Positions 28,011 to 36,782 of a DNA stretch of 64,000 nucleotides are shown piece after piece. Position 1 is the stretch's first letter. Every line of letters starts with the position of its first letter. The stretch lies in contig NZ_JAQVCN010000008.1 in NCBI RefSeq assembly GCF_028689785.1, forward strand, positions 50,963-114,962. The letters run 5' to 3'. The DNA comes from Zoogloea sp. (GTDB lineage: Bacteria > Pseudomonadota > Gammaproteobacteria > Burkholderiales > Rhodocyclaceae). Position numbers and translations under genes: made by a program. Under the pieces are notes generated by a model, which was not told the DNA's origin, searched no databases, and saw nothing but the letters and a program-made list of their open reading frames with translations.

Positions 28011-28673
28011 TCAGTTTCCGGCGAGGCGGCGCAGGCCGGCGGGATCAAGGATCTCTACCTGTTCCCGGGACAGGGCCACCAAGCCTTGCTCGGCCAGGCC
28101 TTTGAGCAGGCGGCTGACGATCTCACGCACGCTCCCCAGCTCATCGGCAAGCTGCTGGTGGGTGGTGTGCAGGCGTTGGCCCTTGCCCAGCAGCAGCGCG
28201 GCCAGGCGCTGGTCGAGCTTGCGGAAGGCCACTTCCTCGATCAGTTGCATCAGGTCAGCGATGCGTTCGGAGAACAGCTGGAAGACGAAGTCCCGAAAGG
28301 CCTGCTCGCCCAGCAGGGCTTGGAAGTCCTCGGTCGGGACCACCAGCAGGGTGGTGTCTGCTTCCGTCACGCCGCGTGCGTTGTAGGGCGCCTGGCCGAG
28401 CAGGCAGGCCGAGGAGATGATGCAGGTCTCGCCCGGAGTGACCCGATACAGGGGCAGCTCCCGGCCGTTGGGGGCCGCCTTGACCACCCGGATGCCACCG
28501 GCGATCACGAAGGGAAAGCCCTGACAGGCCTGGCGCTCGTCAAACACGGTGGTGCCCGCCGGCACCTGCACAAGCTGGGCCCGGGCCTCCAGGCGCTGGC
28601 GCGCCCGGGCGGTCAGCTGGCTCAGAATGGGGTAAAGGGCGATCAGGGCCTCTCCGGCCGGGGCGCTGTTCAT
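28011..28673 (-). CDS. Crp/Fnr-family transcriptional regulator with paired cysteines
   Basis: A 220-residue regulator: an N-terminal cyclic-nucleotide-binding-like beta roll (about 1-130), a dimer helix, and a C-terminal winged helix-turn-helix with recognition helix SVREIVSRLLKGL. It lacks the N-terminal Fe-S cysteine cluster of FNR, but has GETCIISSACLLG, two cysteines six residues apart in the sensor domain, plus another Cys (ERQACQG). A thiol-, sulfide- or heme-based signal is possible (inference). Its ATG at 28673 overlaps the xthA stop (ATGA). Confidence 0.88.
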   Translation of the reverse strand: MNSAPAGEALIALYPILSQLTARARQRLEARAQLVQVPAGTTVFDERQACQGFPFVIAGGIRVVKAAPNGRELPLYRVTPGETCIISSACLLGQAPYNARGVTEADTTLLVVPTEDFQALLGEQAFRDFVFQLFSERIADLMQLIEEVAFRKLDQRLAALLLGKGQRLHTTHQQLADELGSVREIVSRLLKGLAEQGLVALSREQVEILDPAGLRRLAGN

Positions 28674-29428
28674 GCCAGCTCGACGACGACCGGGGTGTGG
28701 TCGGATGGCCGCTCCAGCTTGCGGGGGGCCTTGTCGGTGTAGCAGGCCGAACACCTCTCCACCAGGGGGGCCGACAGCAGCAGGTGGTCGATGCGCAGGC
28801 CGAAGTTGCGTCGGAAGGCGCCCATCCGGTAGTCCCACCAGGAAAAGCTGCGCTCCTCCTGCTCGAAGAGCCGGAAGGCGTCACTCAGACCGAGACCGAT
28901 CAGGGCCTGGAAGGCGGCCCGCTCGGGTACCGACACGTGGATCTCGTCCTTCCAGTCCGGGTGGGCGTCCCGGTCTTCCGGGGCCACGTTGTAATCGCCG
29001 GCCAGCACCAGCTGAGGCGTGGTTTGCAGTTCGGCCTTCAGCCAGGCGGTGAGGGCTTCCAGCCAGGCCATCTTGTAGGCGAATTTGTCGGAACCGACGG
29101 CCTGTCCGTTGGGGAAGTAGCCACACACGATGCGCACCCCGTCCAGGGTGCCGGCGATGATGCGCTTCTGTTCGTCGGCGAAGCCGGGGATGTCGAGGGT
29201 GACATCCTCCAGCGGCTTGCGGCTGAGGATGGCCACGCCGTTGTAAGTCTTCTGGCCGTTGAACACGGCCCGATAGCCGGCGGCCTCGATCTCGGCCAGG
29301 GGAAAGGCCTTGTTCTCGCACTTGAGCTCCTGAAGGCAGAGTGCATCGGGCTGATTGGCCGCGAGCCAGTCGAGCACATGGGGCAGGCGGACCTTGAGGG
29401 AGTTGACGTTCCAGGTGGCGATCTTCAT
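28670..29428 (-). CDS. xthA: Exodeoxyribonuclease III
   Basis: Apurinic/apyrimidinic endonuclease and 3'-5' exonuclease of base excision repair, 252 residues. Family motifs are IATWNVNSLKVRLPHVLDWL, LQELKCEN with the metal-binding Glu, GYFPNGQAVGSDKF, LAGDYNVAPEDRD (catalytic Asp/Asn), WWDYRMGAFRRNFGLRIDH and the terminal SDHTPVVVEL catalytic His. The stop overlaps the start of the Crp/Fnr gene, an unusual coupling of a repair enzyme to a regulator. Confidence 0.96.
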   Translation of the reverse strand: MKIATWNVNSLKVRLPHVLDWLAANQPDALCLQELKCENKAFPLAEIEAAGYRAVFNGQKTYNGVAILSRKPLEDVTLDIPGFADEQKRIIAGTLDGVRIVCGYFPNGQAVGSDKFAYKMAWLEALTAWLKAELQTTPQLVLAGDYNVAPEDRDAHPDWKDEIHVSVPERAAFQALIGLGLSDAFRLFEQEERSFSWWDYRMGAFRRNFGLRIDHLLLSAPLVERCSACYTDKAPRKLERPSDHTPVVVELA

Positions 29429-29682
29429 GGGGGCTTGAAATCCAGTATGGGCGTGGGTTTGTGTTTCTGGTGGTGCCGCTAGCTACACAAAGCGGTGTCT
29501 GTTTGAAGTGATTGTGCCAGCCACGCGGCTGACGGTGTTCGTGCTTTGCTGCTATCCCTTCCAGCAGGACCATGGGCTCGTTGGGGGGGAGGCTGGCCGT
29601 GCCTGAAGCTGCTCAAGAAAAGCCAATGTGCGTATATGATCATGGTTCTTATTTGCAGTTGTGCCGAGAGTCAAGATCCATC

Positions 29683-30222
29683 ATGAACACGATTTGCCGC
29701 CGCCACAGCGTACTCACCTTCTTCCTGCTGGCCACAATGACAGGGAGCCATGCCGGTGGCTGGGTCGATGAACGCGGGGTCGCTCTCCCGGATCGGGAGA
29801 ACATGCGCAGCGCAGGCAGCTTTCTCGTCCAGTTGCGGCTTACCTCTGACGAGGCGGCCCTGCGAAAGTCCTGGGAAGAGGCAGGCGGCAACCCGACGCT
29901 GGATGTAAGCGAGAGCATTCCGGTGGGGCGCCCCATCAGCACCGTGCTGACGATGACCGGCTGCAAGCCAAACCCTGCCGGTCAGTGCGATGTGATGGCC
30001 GAGTTCTCCATCATTGCGCCGGATGGCGAGCGCACCCGCTTGGGGGCCGGCTACCTGTGGAAGGCCGCACCGTTGACCCCGCGGTTCATGCTCGGTAGTG
30101 CAAGCTTGACCCTCGTCTTCAAGGAGAAGGACAAGGGCAAGGCGTTCCGGATGATTGCCACAGTGGAGGACAGGGTTGCCAGCAAGGTGCTGGAGCTCTC
30201 CACCCCCCTGAAGGTGGAGTGA
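29683..30222 (+). CDS. Secreted protein of unknown function
   Basis: A 179-residue protein not recognised from any family. A signal peptide is clear (MNTICRRHSVLTFFLLATMT, cleavage around SHA-GG). The mature part is predicted mostly beta and contains two cysteines nine residues apart (TGCKPNPAGQCDV) that could form a disulfide in the periplasm. The ATG at 29683 is chosen over an upstream start at 29572 because it opens the signal peptide. A possible -10 (TATGAT, 29635-29640) precedes it. It faces the glutaredoxin-like gene and is flanked by xthA, with no shared operon. Confidence 0.6.
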   Translation: MNTICRRHSVLTFFLLATMTGSHAGGWVDERGVALPDRENMRSAGSFLVQLRLTSDEAALRKSWEEAGGNPTLDVSESIPVGRPISTVLTMTGCKPNPAGQCDVMAEFSIIAPDGERTRLGAGYLWKAAPLTPRFMLGSASLTLVFKEKDKGKAFRMIATVEDRVASKVLELSTPLKVE

Positions 30223-30243
30223 CCGAAGCGCGGCAGGGGGGCC

Positions 30244-30268
30244 GCCACCCATTGGAATCGATGGTGGC
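30244..30268. terminator. Weak hairpin between convergent genes
   Basis: GCCACC/AT at 30244-30252 (one bulged C) pairs with ATGGTGGC at 30261-30268 around an 8-base loop. There is no U-tract. It occupies the 57-bp gap between two convergent stops. Confidence 0.35.
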
Positions 30269-30279
30269 AGCCGGCACCC

Positions 30280-30765
30280 TCAGCGCTTGCCGGCCGGGTA
30301 GCCGGCGTTGTCCAGCAGGCTGTGCCACAGGGGCTCTGCAAGGCCGGCTTCCACCTGGCGGCCGACCACCAGGGTGGGCACGAAGGGCTCCTTGCTGAAG
30401 CGGGTCTTGAAGGCTTCGACCTGCTCTGCGCTGTCGATGGCGGTTTCGCTGAACGGGACGCCACGCTTCTGGAGCAGGGCTCGTCCGTCGTCGCAGGGTT
30501 TGCCGCAGTCTTTGCTGGTGTACAGGGTCACCGGGAAGCTGGCGGCAGCCTTGCGGGTCAGGAAGGGTGTTTGGGCGTTGCCCCGGTTGGGCTGGACGTT
30601 GCGCTCCTCGAATTTCTTGATGACCTGGGGGGGCGGCTGGTCGCTGTACTGTACGCGACCCTGTTCATCCACCCAACGGTAGGCACTCTGGGCCATTGTC
30701 GGCCCCGCGCCGGCAAGCAGCGCCAGCAGCAAGGGCAGGATGGCGCGGGGGCCGGCGGGTTTCAT
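30280..30765 (-). CDS. Periplasmic DUF4124-glutaredoxin fusion protein
   Basis: A 161-residue exported protein. Signal peptide (PRAILPLLLALLAGAGPTMA), then a DUF4124 module (YRWVDEQGRVQYSDQPPP), then a glutaredoxin-like thioredoxin fold (VTLYTSKDCGKPCDDGRALL, ending with FVPTLVVGRQVEAGL). The active-site cysteines are spaced CGKPC, i.e. CxxxC, not the CxxC of ordinary glutaredoxins. Partner and substrate unknown; a periplasmic thiol role is inferred. Its ATG at 30765 overlaps the prlC stop (ATGA), so the two are co-translated. Confidence 0.85.
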   Translation of the reverse strand: MKPAGPRAILPLLLALLAGAGPTMAQSAYRWVDEQGRVQYSDQPPPQVIKKFEERNVQPNRGNAQTPFLTRKAAASFPVTLYTSKDCGKPCDDGRALLQKRGVPFSETAIDSAEQVEAFKTRFSKEPFVPTLVVGRQVEAGLAEPLWHSLLDNAGYPAGKR

Positions 30766-32843
30766 GCCGGCACCATGCCGCTGTGGCGCAGCAGGGCATC
30801 CACTTGCGGCTCGCGGCCGCGGAAGGCCTTGAAGGATTCGAGGGCAGGGCGGCTGCCGCCGACGGCCAGGATTTCGTTCCAGAAGCGCTGGCCGGTGGCC
30901 GCGTCGAGCACGCTGCCCTTGGGCCGGCCCTCTTCCTCGAAGGCGGCGAAGGCATCGGCCGACAGCACTTCGGCCCACTTGTAGCTGTAGTAGCCAGCCG
31001 CATAGCCTCCGGCAAAGATGTGGGTGAAGCTGTTGGGGAAGCGGTGCCAGGCCGGGGGTATCAGCACGGCGACTTCCTTGCGGACTTCGGCGAGGAGATC
31101 CATGTAGCCCTGGGTGGCCGGGTCGAAATCCATGTGCACCAGCAGGTCGAACAGGGAGAACTCCAGCTGACGCACGGTGCCCAGGCCACTCTGGAAGTTC
31201 TTGGCGGCCAGCATCTTGTCGAAGAGGGCCTTGGGCAGGGGTTCGCCGGTGTCGGCGTGGGCGGTCATTTCGCGCACCACGTCCCATTCCCAGCAGAAAT
31301 TCTCCATGAACTGGCTGGGCAGCTCCACCGCGTCCCATTCGACACCGTGGATGCCGGAGACGGCCAGGTCGTCCACCTGGGTGAGCAGGTGGTGGAGGCC
31401 GTGGCCGGTTTCGTGGAACAGGGTGATCACGTCGTCGTGGCTGAAGGTGGCGGGCCGCTTTTTCGTGCCCTCACCCACCGGGCCGGGGAAGTTGCACACC
31501 AGGTAGGCCACCGGGGTCTCGATGCCGCTGGCCAGGCGCCGGCGGGTGATGGCGGAATCCATCCAGGCGCCGCCCTTCTTGGTGTCCCGGGCGTAGAGGT
31601 CGAGGTAGAACTGGCCGACCAGCTGGCCGGCCCGCTCGATGCGGAAGAAGCGCACGTCCGGGTGCCAGACTGGGCCGTTGTCGGGCTTGATGCTGACCTG
31701 GTAGAGCTTTTCCACGACCTTGATGAGGCCGTCCAGTACCTTGTGTTCGGGCAGGTATTCCTTCACTTCCTGCTCGGAGAAGGCGTAGTTGGCGACGCGC
31801 AGCTTCTCGGAGGCGTAGGCCACGTCCCAGGGTTCGAGGGGGGAGAGGCCGAGGTTCTCGCTGGCGAAGGCGCGGAGTTCGGCCAGATCACGTTCGGCGA
31901 AAGGCTTGGCCTTGACCGCCAGCTCGCGCAGGAAGCCCAGCACCTGGTCCGGCGTATCGGCCATTTTGGGCACCAGGGAGACTTCGGCATAGTTGCGGTA
32001 GCCGAGCATCCGGGCTTCCTCGGCACGCAGGGCCAGGATCTGCTGGATCAGCGGGCCGTTGTCCCATTCAGGCTTGCTGTAGCCGTTGTCGATCTCGGCC
32101 GCACGGGTAGCGTAGGCGCGGTAGAGGGTTTCACGCAGGCTGCGGCTGTCGGCGTACTGCATCACCGGCAGGTAAGAGGGCATCTTGAGGCCGAACTTCC
32201 AGCCTTCGAGGCCGGCTTTCTCGGCCGCTTCCCGGGCGGCGGCGATGACGTCTTCGGGCAGGCCGGCCAGCTCGGCCTCATCGGTGACCAGGTGGCTGAA
32301 GGCGTTGGTGGCATCGAGGACGTTCTCGGAGAACTTGGCGCCGAGGCCGGCCATCTCTTCCTGGATGGCCTGGAAGCGGGGCTTCTGCTCGTCGGGCAGC
32401 TCGGCGCCGGAGAGGCGGAAGCCCCGCAGCTCGTTGTCGATGATGCGGCGACGGGCCGGGCTGAGGGTGGCGTATTCGGGGCCGTTGGCGATGGCTTTAT
32501 ATTTTTCGAAAAGCTTAAGGTTTTGCCCCAATTCGGCGTAAAAACGGGTGACCTCCGGCAACATCAAGTTGTAGGCCTCCCGCCATTCGGGGGTGTCCAT
32601 AACGCTGTGCATGTGGGCCGCAATGCCCCAGGCTCGGCCGAGGCGTTCACCTTCGTTCTCGATGGGTTCGACGAAAGTGGCCCAGGTGGGTGTGGCGGGG
32701 TCGTGTTGCAGGCGTTCGACGGTGCTGCGCAGAGCCTCAAGCAGGCTGCGTACGGCGGGCTCCACGTGGGCCGGCTGGATGGCGTCGAAGCGCGGCAGGC
32801 CGGACAGTTCGAGCAGGGGCGAGGTGGCGGGGGTGGCGGTCAT
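30762..32843 (-). CDS. prlC: Oligopeptidase A (M3 zinc metallopeptidase)
   Basis: Cytosolic zinc peptidase of 693 residues that degrades short peptides, including cleaved signal peptides. The thimet-oligopeptidase zinc motif HETGH is in LFHETGHGLHHLL, with the downstream Glu in GVEWDAVELPSQFMENF, and GGYAAGYYSYKWAEVL near the C-terminus. Start 32843 (MTATPATSPLLEL) gives the family length (E. coli 680); the extension to 32942 was rejected. It is divergent from the HDOD gene (110 bp between starts) and coupled to the glutaredoxin-like gene. Confidence 0.95.
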   Translation of the reverse strand: MTATPATSPLLELSGLPRFDAIQPAHVEPAVRSLLEALRSTVERLQHDPATPTWATFVEPIENEGERLGRAWGIAAHMHSVMDTPEWREAYNLMLPEVTRFYAELGQNLKLFEKYKAIANGPEYATLSPARRRIIDNELRGFRLSGAELPDEQKPRFQAIQEEMAGLGAKFSENVLDATNAFSHLVTDEAELAGLPEDVIAAAREAAEKAGLEGWKFGLKMPSYLPVMQYADSRSLRETLYRAYATRAAEIDNGYSKPEWDNGPLIQQILALRAEEARMLGYRNYAEVSLVPKMADTPDQVLGFLRELAVKAKPFAERDLAELRAFASENLGLSPLEPWDVAYASEKLRVANYAFSEQEVKEYLPEHKVLDGLIKVVEKLYQVSIKPDNGPVWHPDVRFFRIERAGQLVGQFYLDLYARDTKKGGAWMDSAITRRRLASGIETPVAYLVCNFPGPVGEGTKKRPATFSHDDVITLFHETGHGLHHLLTQVDDLAVSGIHGVEWDAVELPSQFMENFCWEWDVVREMTAHADTGEPLPKALFDKMLAAKNFQSGLGTVRQLEFSLFDLLVHMDFDPATQGYMDLLAEVRKEVAVLIPPAWHRFPNSFTHIFAGGYAAGYYSYKWAEVLSADAFAAFEEEGRPKGSVLDAATGQRFWNEILAVGGSRPALESFKAFRGREPQVDALLRHSGMVPA

Positions 32844-32953
32844 TTTTGTGAAAGCAGTCGGTTGAGTGGTTTCATTTTGCCGAATTCCGCGCGGAGTGTC
32901 GCCTGTGTTGGCGGCTGGAGGCGGGGCGGCGGGCATGTACAAAGGGGACGGGC

Positions 32954-33820
32954 GTGAGCGACAAGGCGTTGAATCTGGCGGAGCAGGCCTTCCTGCATAC
33001 CATCAACCAGGAACTGGAGCGCGGTGAGCTGCGCTTTCCGACCTCCATGGAGGTGACCATGCGAGTGCTGGAGGCCCTCGATAACCCCGACCTGGACCTG
33101 GGCCGGATGTCGACCATGGTTTCCGCCGAACCCCTGCTGGCGGCCCGTACCGTGGCGCTGGCCAACTCTGCCTGGTACAACCCCAGCGGGCGCGTAGTGA
33201 CCGATGTGCCGAAAGCCTTGGTGCGCATCGGTTTCGGTAAGCTGCGGGCCTTGGCCATGGCGGTGGCGGCAGAACAGCTGATGCACCGGGAGGTGCTTGG
33301 CCCCTATCAGCCCTTGATCCGCAAGTTGTGGGCGCACTGTGTGGACGTGGCGGCCACGGCCAGCGTGCTGGCCCGGCTGTGCACTGCCCAGGACCGGGAT
33401 GCGGCCTTCTTTGCCGGTATGGTCCATGACATTGGGCAGTTCTTCCTGCTGGCCCGGGTGTGGGAATACCCCGAGCTGCTCAGCGACGACAGTCCGCTCT
33501 CGGATCTGGTGCGGGTCTGGTACCCTCCGGTGGGGCGGGCGGTGCTGGCGACCATGAGCATGCCGCGGGAGCTGATGGATGCGGTGGACAACCCGGAAAT
33601 CTATGGGGGAGAGTGGCCTCCCACCAATATTCCTGATCTGATCTTCATCGCCAACCTGGTGGCGGAGTCGCGCAATCCGTTCTCGCCCGAGGAGGAGGAT
33701 TTCCGTCAGGGCCTGGCCCGGGCGGCGACCCTGGGGCTGGATGAGGCGTGTCTGGCTCGGGCGCTGGCCGAGTCGATGGAGGAGCGCCAGGCGCTGATGG
33801 CCTTGTTTCATGTTGGATGA
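32954..33820 (+). CDS. HDOD-domain signalling protein
   Basis: A 288-residue cytosolic protein made of one HDOD domain, a relative of HD phosphohydrolases used as a signalling scaffold. Diagnostic text is FPTSMEVTMRVLEALDNPDL, SAEPLLAARTVALANSAWYN and FFAGMVHDIGQFFLLARV. HDOD proteins often act with chemosensory or cyclic-di-GMP systems; both types are encoded in this window (pil-chp and the 39528-41477 cyclase), but no direct link is shown. It is monocistronic and ends at a strong palindromic terminator. Confidence 0.88.
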   Translation: MSDKALNLAEQAFLHTINQELERGELRFPTSMEVTMRVLEALDNPDLDLGRMSTMVSAEPLLAARTVALANSAWYNPSGRVVTDVPKALVRIGFGKLRALAMAVAAEQLMHREVLGPYQPLIRKLWAHCVDVAATASVLARLCTAQDRDAAFFAGMVHDIGQFFLLARVWEYPELLSDDSPLSDLVRVWYPPVGRAVLATMSMPRELMDAVDNPEIYGGEWPPTNIPDLIFIANLVAESRNPFSPEEEDFRQGLARAATLGLDEACLARALAESMEERQALMALFHVG

Positions 33821-33850
33821 AACTCCGGTTGCGCCCCTCCGTGGCGTCCG

Positions 33851-33892
33851 TCAAAAGCACACAACCCGCCTAGGCGGGTTGTGTGCTTTTGA
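33851..33892. terminator. 42-bp perfect palindrome, bidirectional terminator
   Basis: The 42 bases are exactly self-complementary (centre CCTAGG), with TTTT closing each arm, so the same intrinsic terminator is formed on both strands. It separates the convergent HDOD gene (+) and purC (-). Confidence 0.9.
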
Positions 33893-33913
33893 GCAGTGTC
33901 GCAGGCGCGACGC

Positions 33914-34846
33914 TCAGAGGCGCTGGCCGGTGAGGTGCTCGTAGGCTTCGACGTACTTGGCGGCGGTGCGGGCGATGACTTCGTCCGGCAGCTTGGGGCC
34001 AGGGGCGACCTTGCCCCAGTCGAGGGTTTCCAGGTAGTCACGCACGTACTGCTTGTCGTAGCTCGGCGGGCTGATGCCTTCGGCGTAGCTCTCGGCGGGC
34101 CAGAAGCGGGAGGAGTCGGGCGTCAGGGCTTCATCGATCAGGTGCAGGGTGCCGGCAGCGTCGATGCCGAACTCGAACTTGGTGTCGGCGATGATGATGC
34201 CGCGGGTGGCGGCGTAGTCGGCGGCTTCGGAGTACAGGCGGATGGCGGCGTCGCGGGCTTCGGCCACGAGCTGGGCGCCCGTCTTGCCGGTGCCCTTGAG
34301 GGTGTCGGCGAGTACGGCATCGGTGCGGGCCTGGGCCTGTTCAAAGCTGATGTTCTCGTCGTGATCGCCGACTTCGGCCTTGCTGGCAGGGGTGAAGATG
34401 GGGAACGGCAGCTTCTGCGCCTGACGCAGACCGGCGGGCAGATTGATGCCGCAGATGGCGCCGGTGTCCTGGTAGTCCTTCCAGCCGGAGCCGATCACGT
34501 AGCCACGGACCACGGCCTCAATGGGCAGCGGGGTGAGGCGCTTGACCACCAGCGCACGGCCACGCACCTGGTCACGTTCGTCGGCCGCGACCACGCTTTC
34601 GGGGTCAATGCCGGTGAGCTGGTTGGGGACGATATGACCGAGCTTGGCGAACCAGAAGTTGGCCATGGCGGTGAGTACCTGCCCCTTGCGCGGGATTGGG
34701 TCCGGAAGGATGACGTCGAAGGCTGACAGCCGGTCGGAGGTGACGATGAGCAGCTTGTCGGCGTCAATGGCGTAGATGTCGCGTACCTTGCCACGGCCCA
34801 ACAGGGTCAGGCTGCGGATGGAGGATTCGAAGATCGGAGTGGTCAC
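33914..34846 (-). CDS. purC: Phosphoribosylaminoimidazole-succinocarboxamide synthase PurC
   Basis: SAICAR synthetase of purine synthesis, long-form (310 residues from the GTG). Motifs include [14 protein letters not shown] at the N-terminus, [42 protein letters not shown] and [12 protein letters not shown]. The GTG at 34846 ([14 protein letters not shown]) fits the usual family start; the frame extends only to a TTG at 34867. Unlike the common betaproteobacterial fba-purC-purE-purK order, no purE or purK follows: the operon ends at the 33851-33892 palindrome. Confidence 0.95.
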   Translation of the reverse strand: MTTPIFESSIRSLTLLGRGKVRDIYAIDADKLLIVTSDRLSAFDVILPDPIPRKGQVLTAMANFWFAKLGHIVPNQLTGIDPESVVAADERDQVRGRALVVKRLTPLPIEAVVRGYVIGSGWKDYQDTGAICGINLPAGLRQAQKLPFPIFTPASKAEVGDHDENISFEQAQARTDAVLADTLKGTGKTGAQLVAEARDAAIRLYSEAADYAATRGIIIADTKFEFGIDAAGTLHLIDEALTPDSSRFWPAESYAEGISPPSYDKQYVRDYLETLDWGKVAPGPKLPDEVIARTAAKYVEAYEHLTGQRL

Positions 34847-34898
34847 GGTCTGGTGTCCGTCGGTCAAAACGCGATTATAGCGGGGTGGCGGGGGGCGG

Positions 34899-36200
34899 TC
34901 AGTGTCCGGCGTCGGCGGCGGCCAGATGCTTGCGCATGCGATGCAGGCCGAAGGCCACGAAACCGGCGATCAGGGGAATGGCGGCGGCGGTGATGCCTTC
35001 GGGTGTGAGGGGCTCAATTTGATGTTTGAGGCCCTTGGCCATGTACTGCACCAGCTGAGAGGCGTAGTAGGTTATTGCCACCACCGACAGGCCTTCGACG
35101 GTCTGCTGCAGGTGCAACTGCAGTTTGGCGCGGCGGTTCATCTGGCCGAGCAGTTCCTGGTTCTGACGCTCCAGTTCCACTTCGACGCGGGTGCGCAGCA
35201 GCTGGCTGTTACGGGCCACGCGGCTGGACAGGTCTTCCTGGCGACGGGCCATCGTCTCGCAGGTGTTCATGGCCGGCAGAAGGCGGCGTTCCATGAACTC
35301 GTGGAAGGTGGGCAGGCCGATGATGCGGCGCTCACGCAGCTCGGCGATGCGCTGCATTACCAGGCTGTGATAGGCCCGGGCGGCGCCGAAGCGAAAGGTG
35401 GTGCGGGCTACGGAGTGCTCGACTTCGGCGGCCATGGTGGTGAGGTCGGCCAGCACGTTGCGTTCGTCCTCGGTGCTGCGGGCGGAGCCGGTGCGGTCCA
35501 TCAGGTCAGCGAGGCGCTGCTCGGTGGCACCGAGCAGTCGGCTGACTTCCTTGGCCACAGGGAAGGCCAGCAGCGCCATCAGGCGGTAGGTCTCGATCTC
35601 CACCAGGCGTTGCACGGTGCGGCCGGCCTGACGGCGGGTCAGGGACACGTCGATGACCAAGAAGCGGGAGAAGCCGTTCTCGAACAGGAAATCGGTGAAT
35701 ACCCAGGCGGCACCGTCGGCCACGGTAGCGCCGACCATCTGGCGTCCCGTGGGGGAGAGCTGGGCCATGACGCTCTCGGGCGTCACCTCGGCGGCGGAGC
35801 GCAGTTCTACGTGGGTGGCGACGATGAGCTTGCCGGGCAGGCTTTTGAGCCAGGCCTCAGGCACCACGGCGAGGGCCGAAGCACTGCCGTCCAGGCCTTC
35901 GCCCCGGGCGATGGAACAAAAAAAGGTGTAGCTGGAGAACTCGTTGTGGAGCTCCCACTTGAGCTGGAAACTGCCAAAGTCGATCAGGTGGTGGGTGCCG
36001 GCATCGTCGATGGGCTGGCCGAGGAGCTTACCCAGGGCGATGAGGTGCTGCTGGGCGGCACCGGGGGCCTCGTCTTTGTGGTGCAGGGCGAGGTAGCTGA
36101 TCAGCTGCGGGCTCTCGAGGGGGACCGGCGGACGGGCGTGGAACTCGTCGTTAAGGGCTTGGCGCTGGTCGTGCTCGGAGAAATGGGGTGGCAGGGTCAT
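34899..36200 (-). CDS. DUF3422 membrane-anchored protein of unknown function
   Basis: A 433-residue DUF3422-family protein. The N-terminal two-thirds is soluble ([20 protein letters not shown] opens the domain), a helical region with probable coiled coil lies around 290-370, and two hydrophobic helices end the chain ([20 protein letters not shown] and [17 protein letters not shown]), so the bulk likely faces the cytoplasm. The function of this family is not established. It lies 32 bp upstream of the purC region on the same strand. Confidence 0.82.
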   Translation of the reverse strand: MTLPPHFSEHDQRQALNDEFHARPPVPLESPQLISYLALHHKDEAPGAAQQHLIALGKLLGQPIDDAGTHHLIDFGSFQLKWELHNEFSSYTFFCSIARGEGLDGSASALAVVPEAWLKSLPGKLIVATHVELRSAAEVTPESVMAQLSPTGRQMVGATVADGAAWVFTDFLFENGFSRFLVIDVSLTRRQAGRTVQRLVEIETYRLMALLAFPVAKEVSRLLGATEQRLADLMDRTGSARSTEDERNVLADLTTMAAEVEHSVARTTFRFGAARAYHSLVMQRIAELRERRIIGLPTFHEFMERRLLPAMNTCETMARRQEDLSSRVARNSQLLRTRVEVELERQNQELLGQMNRRAKLQLHLQQTVEGLSVVAITYYASQLVQYMAKGLKHQIEPLTPEGITAAAIPLIAGFVAFGLHRMRKHLAAADAGH

Positions 36201-36320
36201 GGGATCTGACGGGCCGGGCGTGATCGGGCGTTCATCTTGCCGTTACGGAAGTGGCGCTGGCAAGCCTGCCGGAGGCCGTGCCGTGCTGCGGGTCACGGGG
36301 CGTTGTTGCGGTGCAACAAA

Positions 36321-36704
36321 TCACCTGCCGCCGAGCAGGGCGACAAGGAGCGCGGCCACGGCAAGAGCGGTGGTTACGCCGAGAGCAATGGCGAGCTGGC
36401 GCACCCGCTGCTGCAGCTGATGGGTGGTGCCCACGAGTTCCGCGTTCTGGGCGGCCAGCGCGGCGAGGAGTTCGGCGCCTTCCTGCTGGCGCAGGCTCAC
36501 CTCGGCGAGCTGGCTCTCCAGGGCCACGAAGCGGGGCGTATCGCCGGGGCTGGCCCCCTCGGGTGACTGTGAGGCGCTGCCTGCGGCGGTGTCGGGGCCG
36601 GCCTTCTGCCACAGCTTGCGGGCGCTCTGGGCCAGGTCGGGGGCACGGGCGATGACCTCGGACCAGGGGATTGCCTTGACGAGGGTGGACCAGGGGAGGG
36701 CCAT
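36321..36704 (-). CDS. Small tail-anchored protein of unknown function
   Basis: A 127-residue protein without a recognised family. It has an N-terminal conserved-looking stretch (MALPWSTLVKAIPWSEVIAR), a low-complexity linker (DTAAGSASQSPEGASPGD), a predicted coiled coil (VALESQLAEVSLRQQEGAEL onwards) and a single C-terminal membrane helix (LGVTTALAVAALLVALL) ending GGR. This topology suggests a cytoplasmic coiled-coil protein anchored by its tail. The ATG at 36704 has GGAGA 8 bp upstream. It follows fba by 78 bp and precedes the DUF3422 gene. Confidence 0.6.
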   Translation of the reverse strand: MALPWSTLVKAIPWSEVIARAPDLAQSARKLWQKAGPDTAAGSASQSPEGASPGDTPRFVALESQLAEVSLRQQEGAELLAALAAQNAELVGTTHQLQQRVRQLAIALGVTTALAVAALLVALLGGR

Positions 36705-36782
36705 GGAAACGTCTCCGGAAATGAAGGGGGCCGGCATGGCCGGCCCCGATTCCGATACGCCGGCAGGCCGGCGGTAGCGGTC

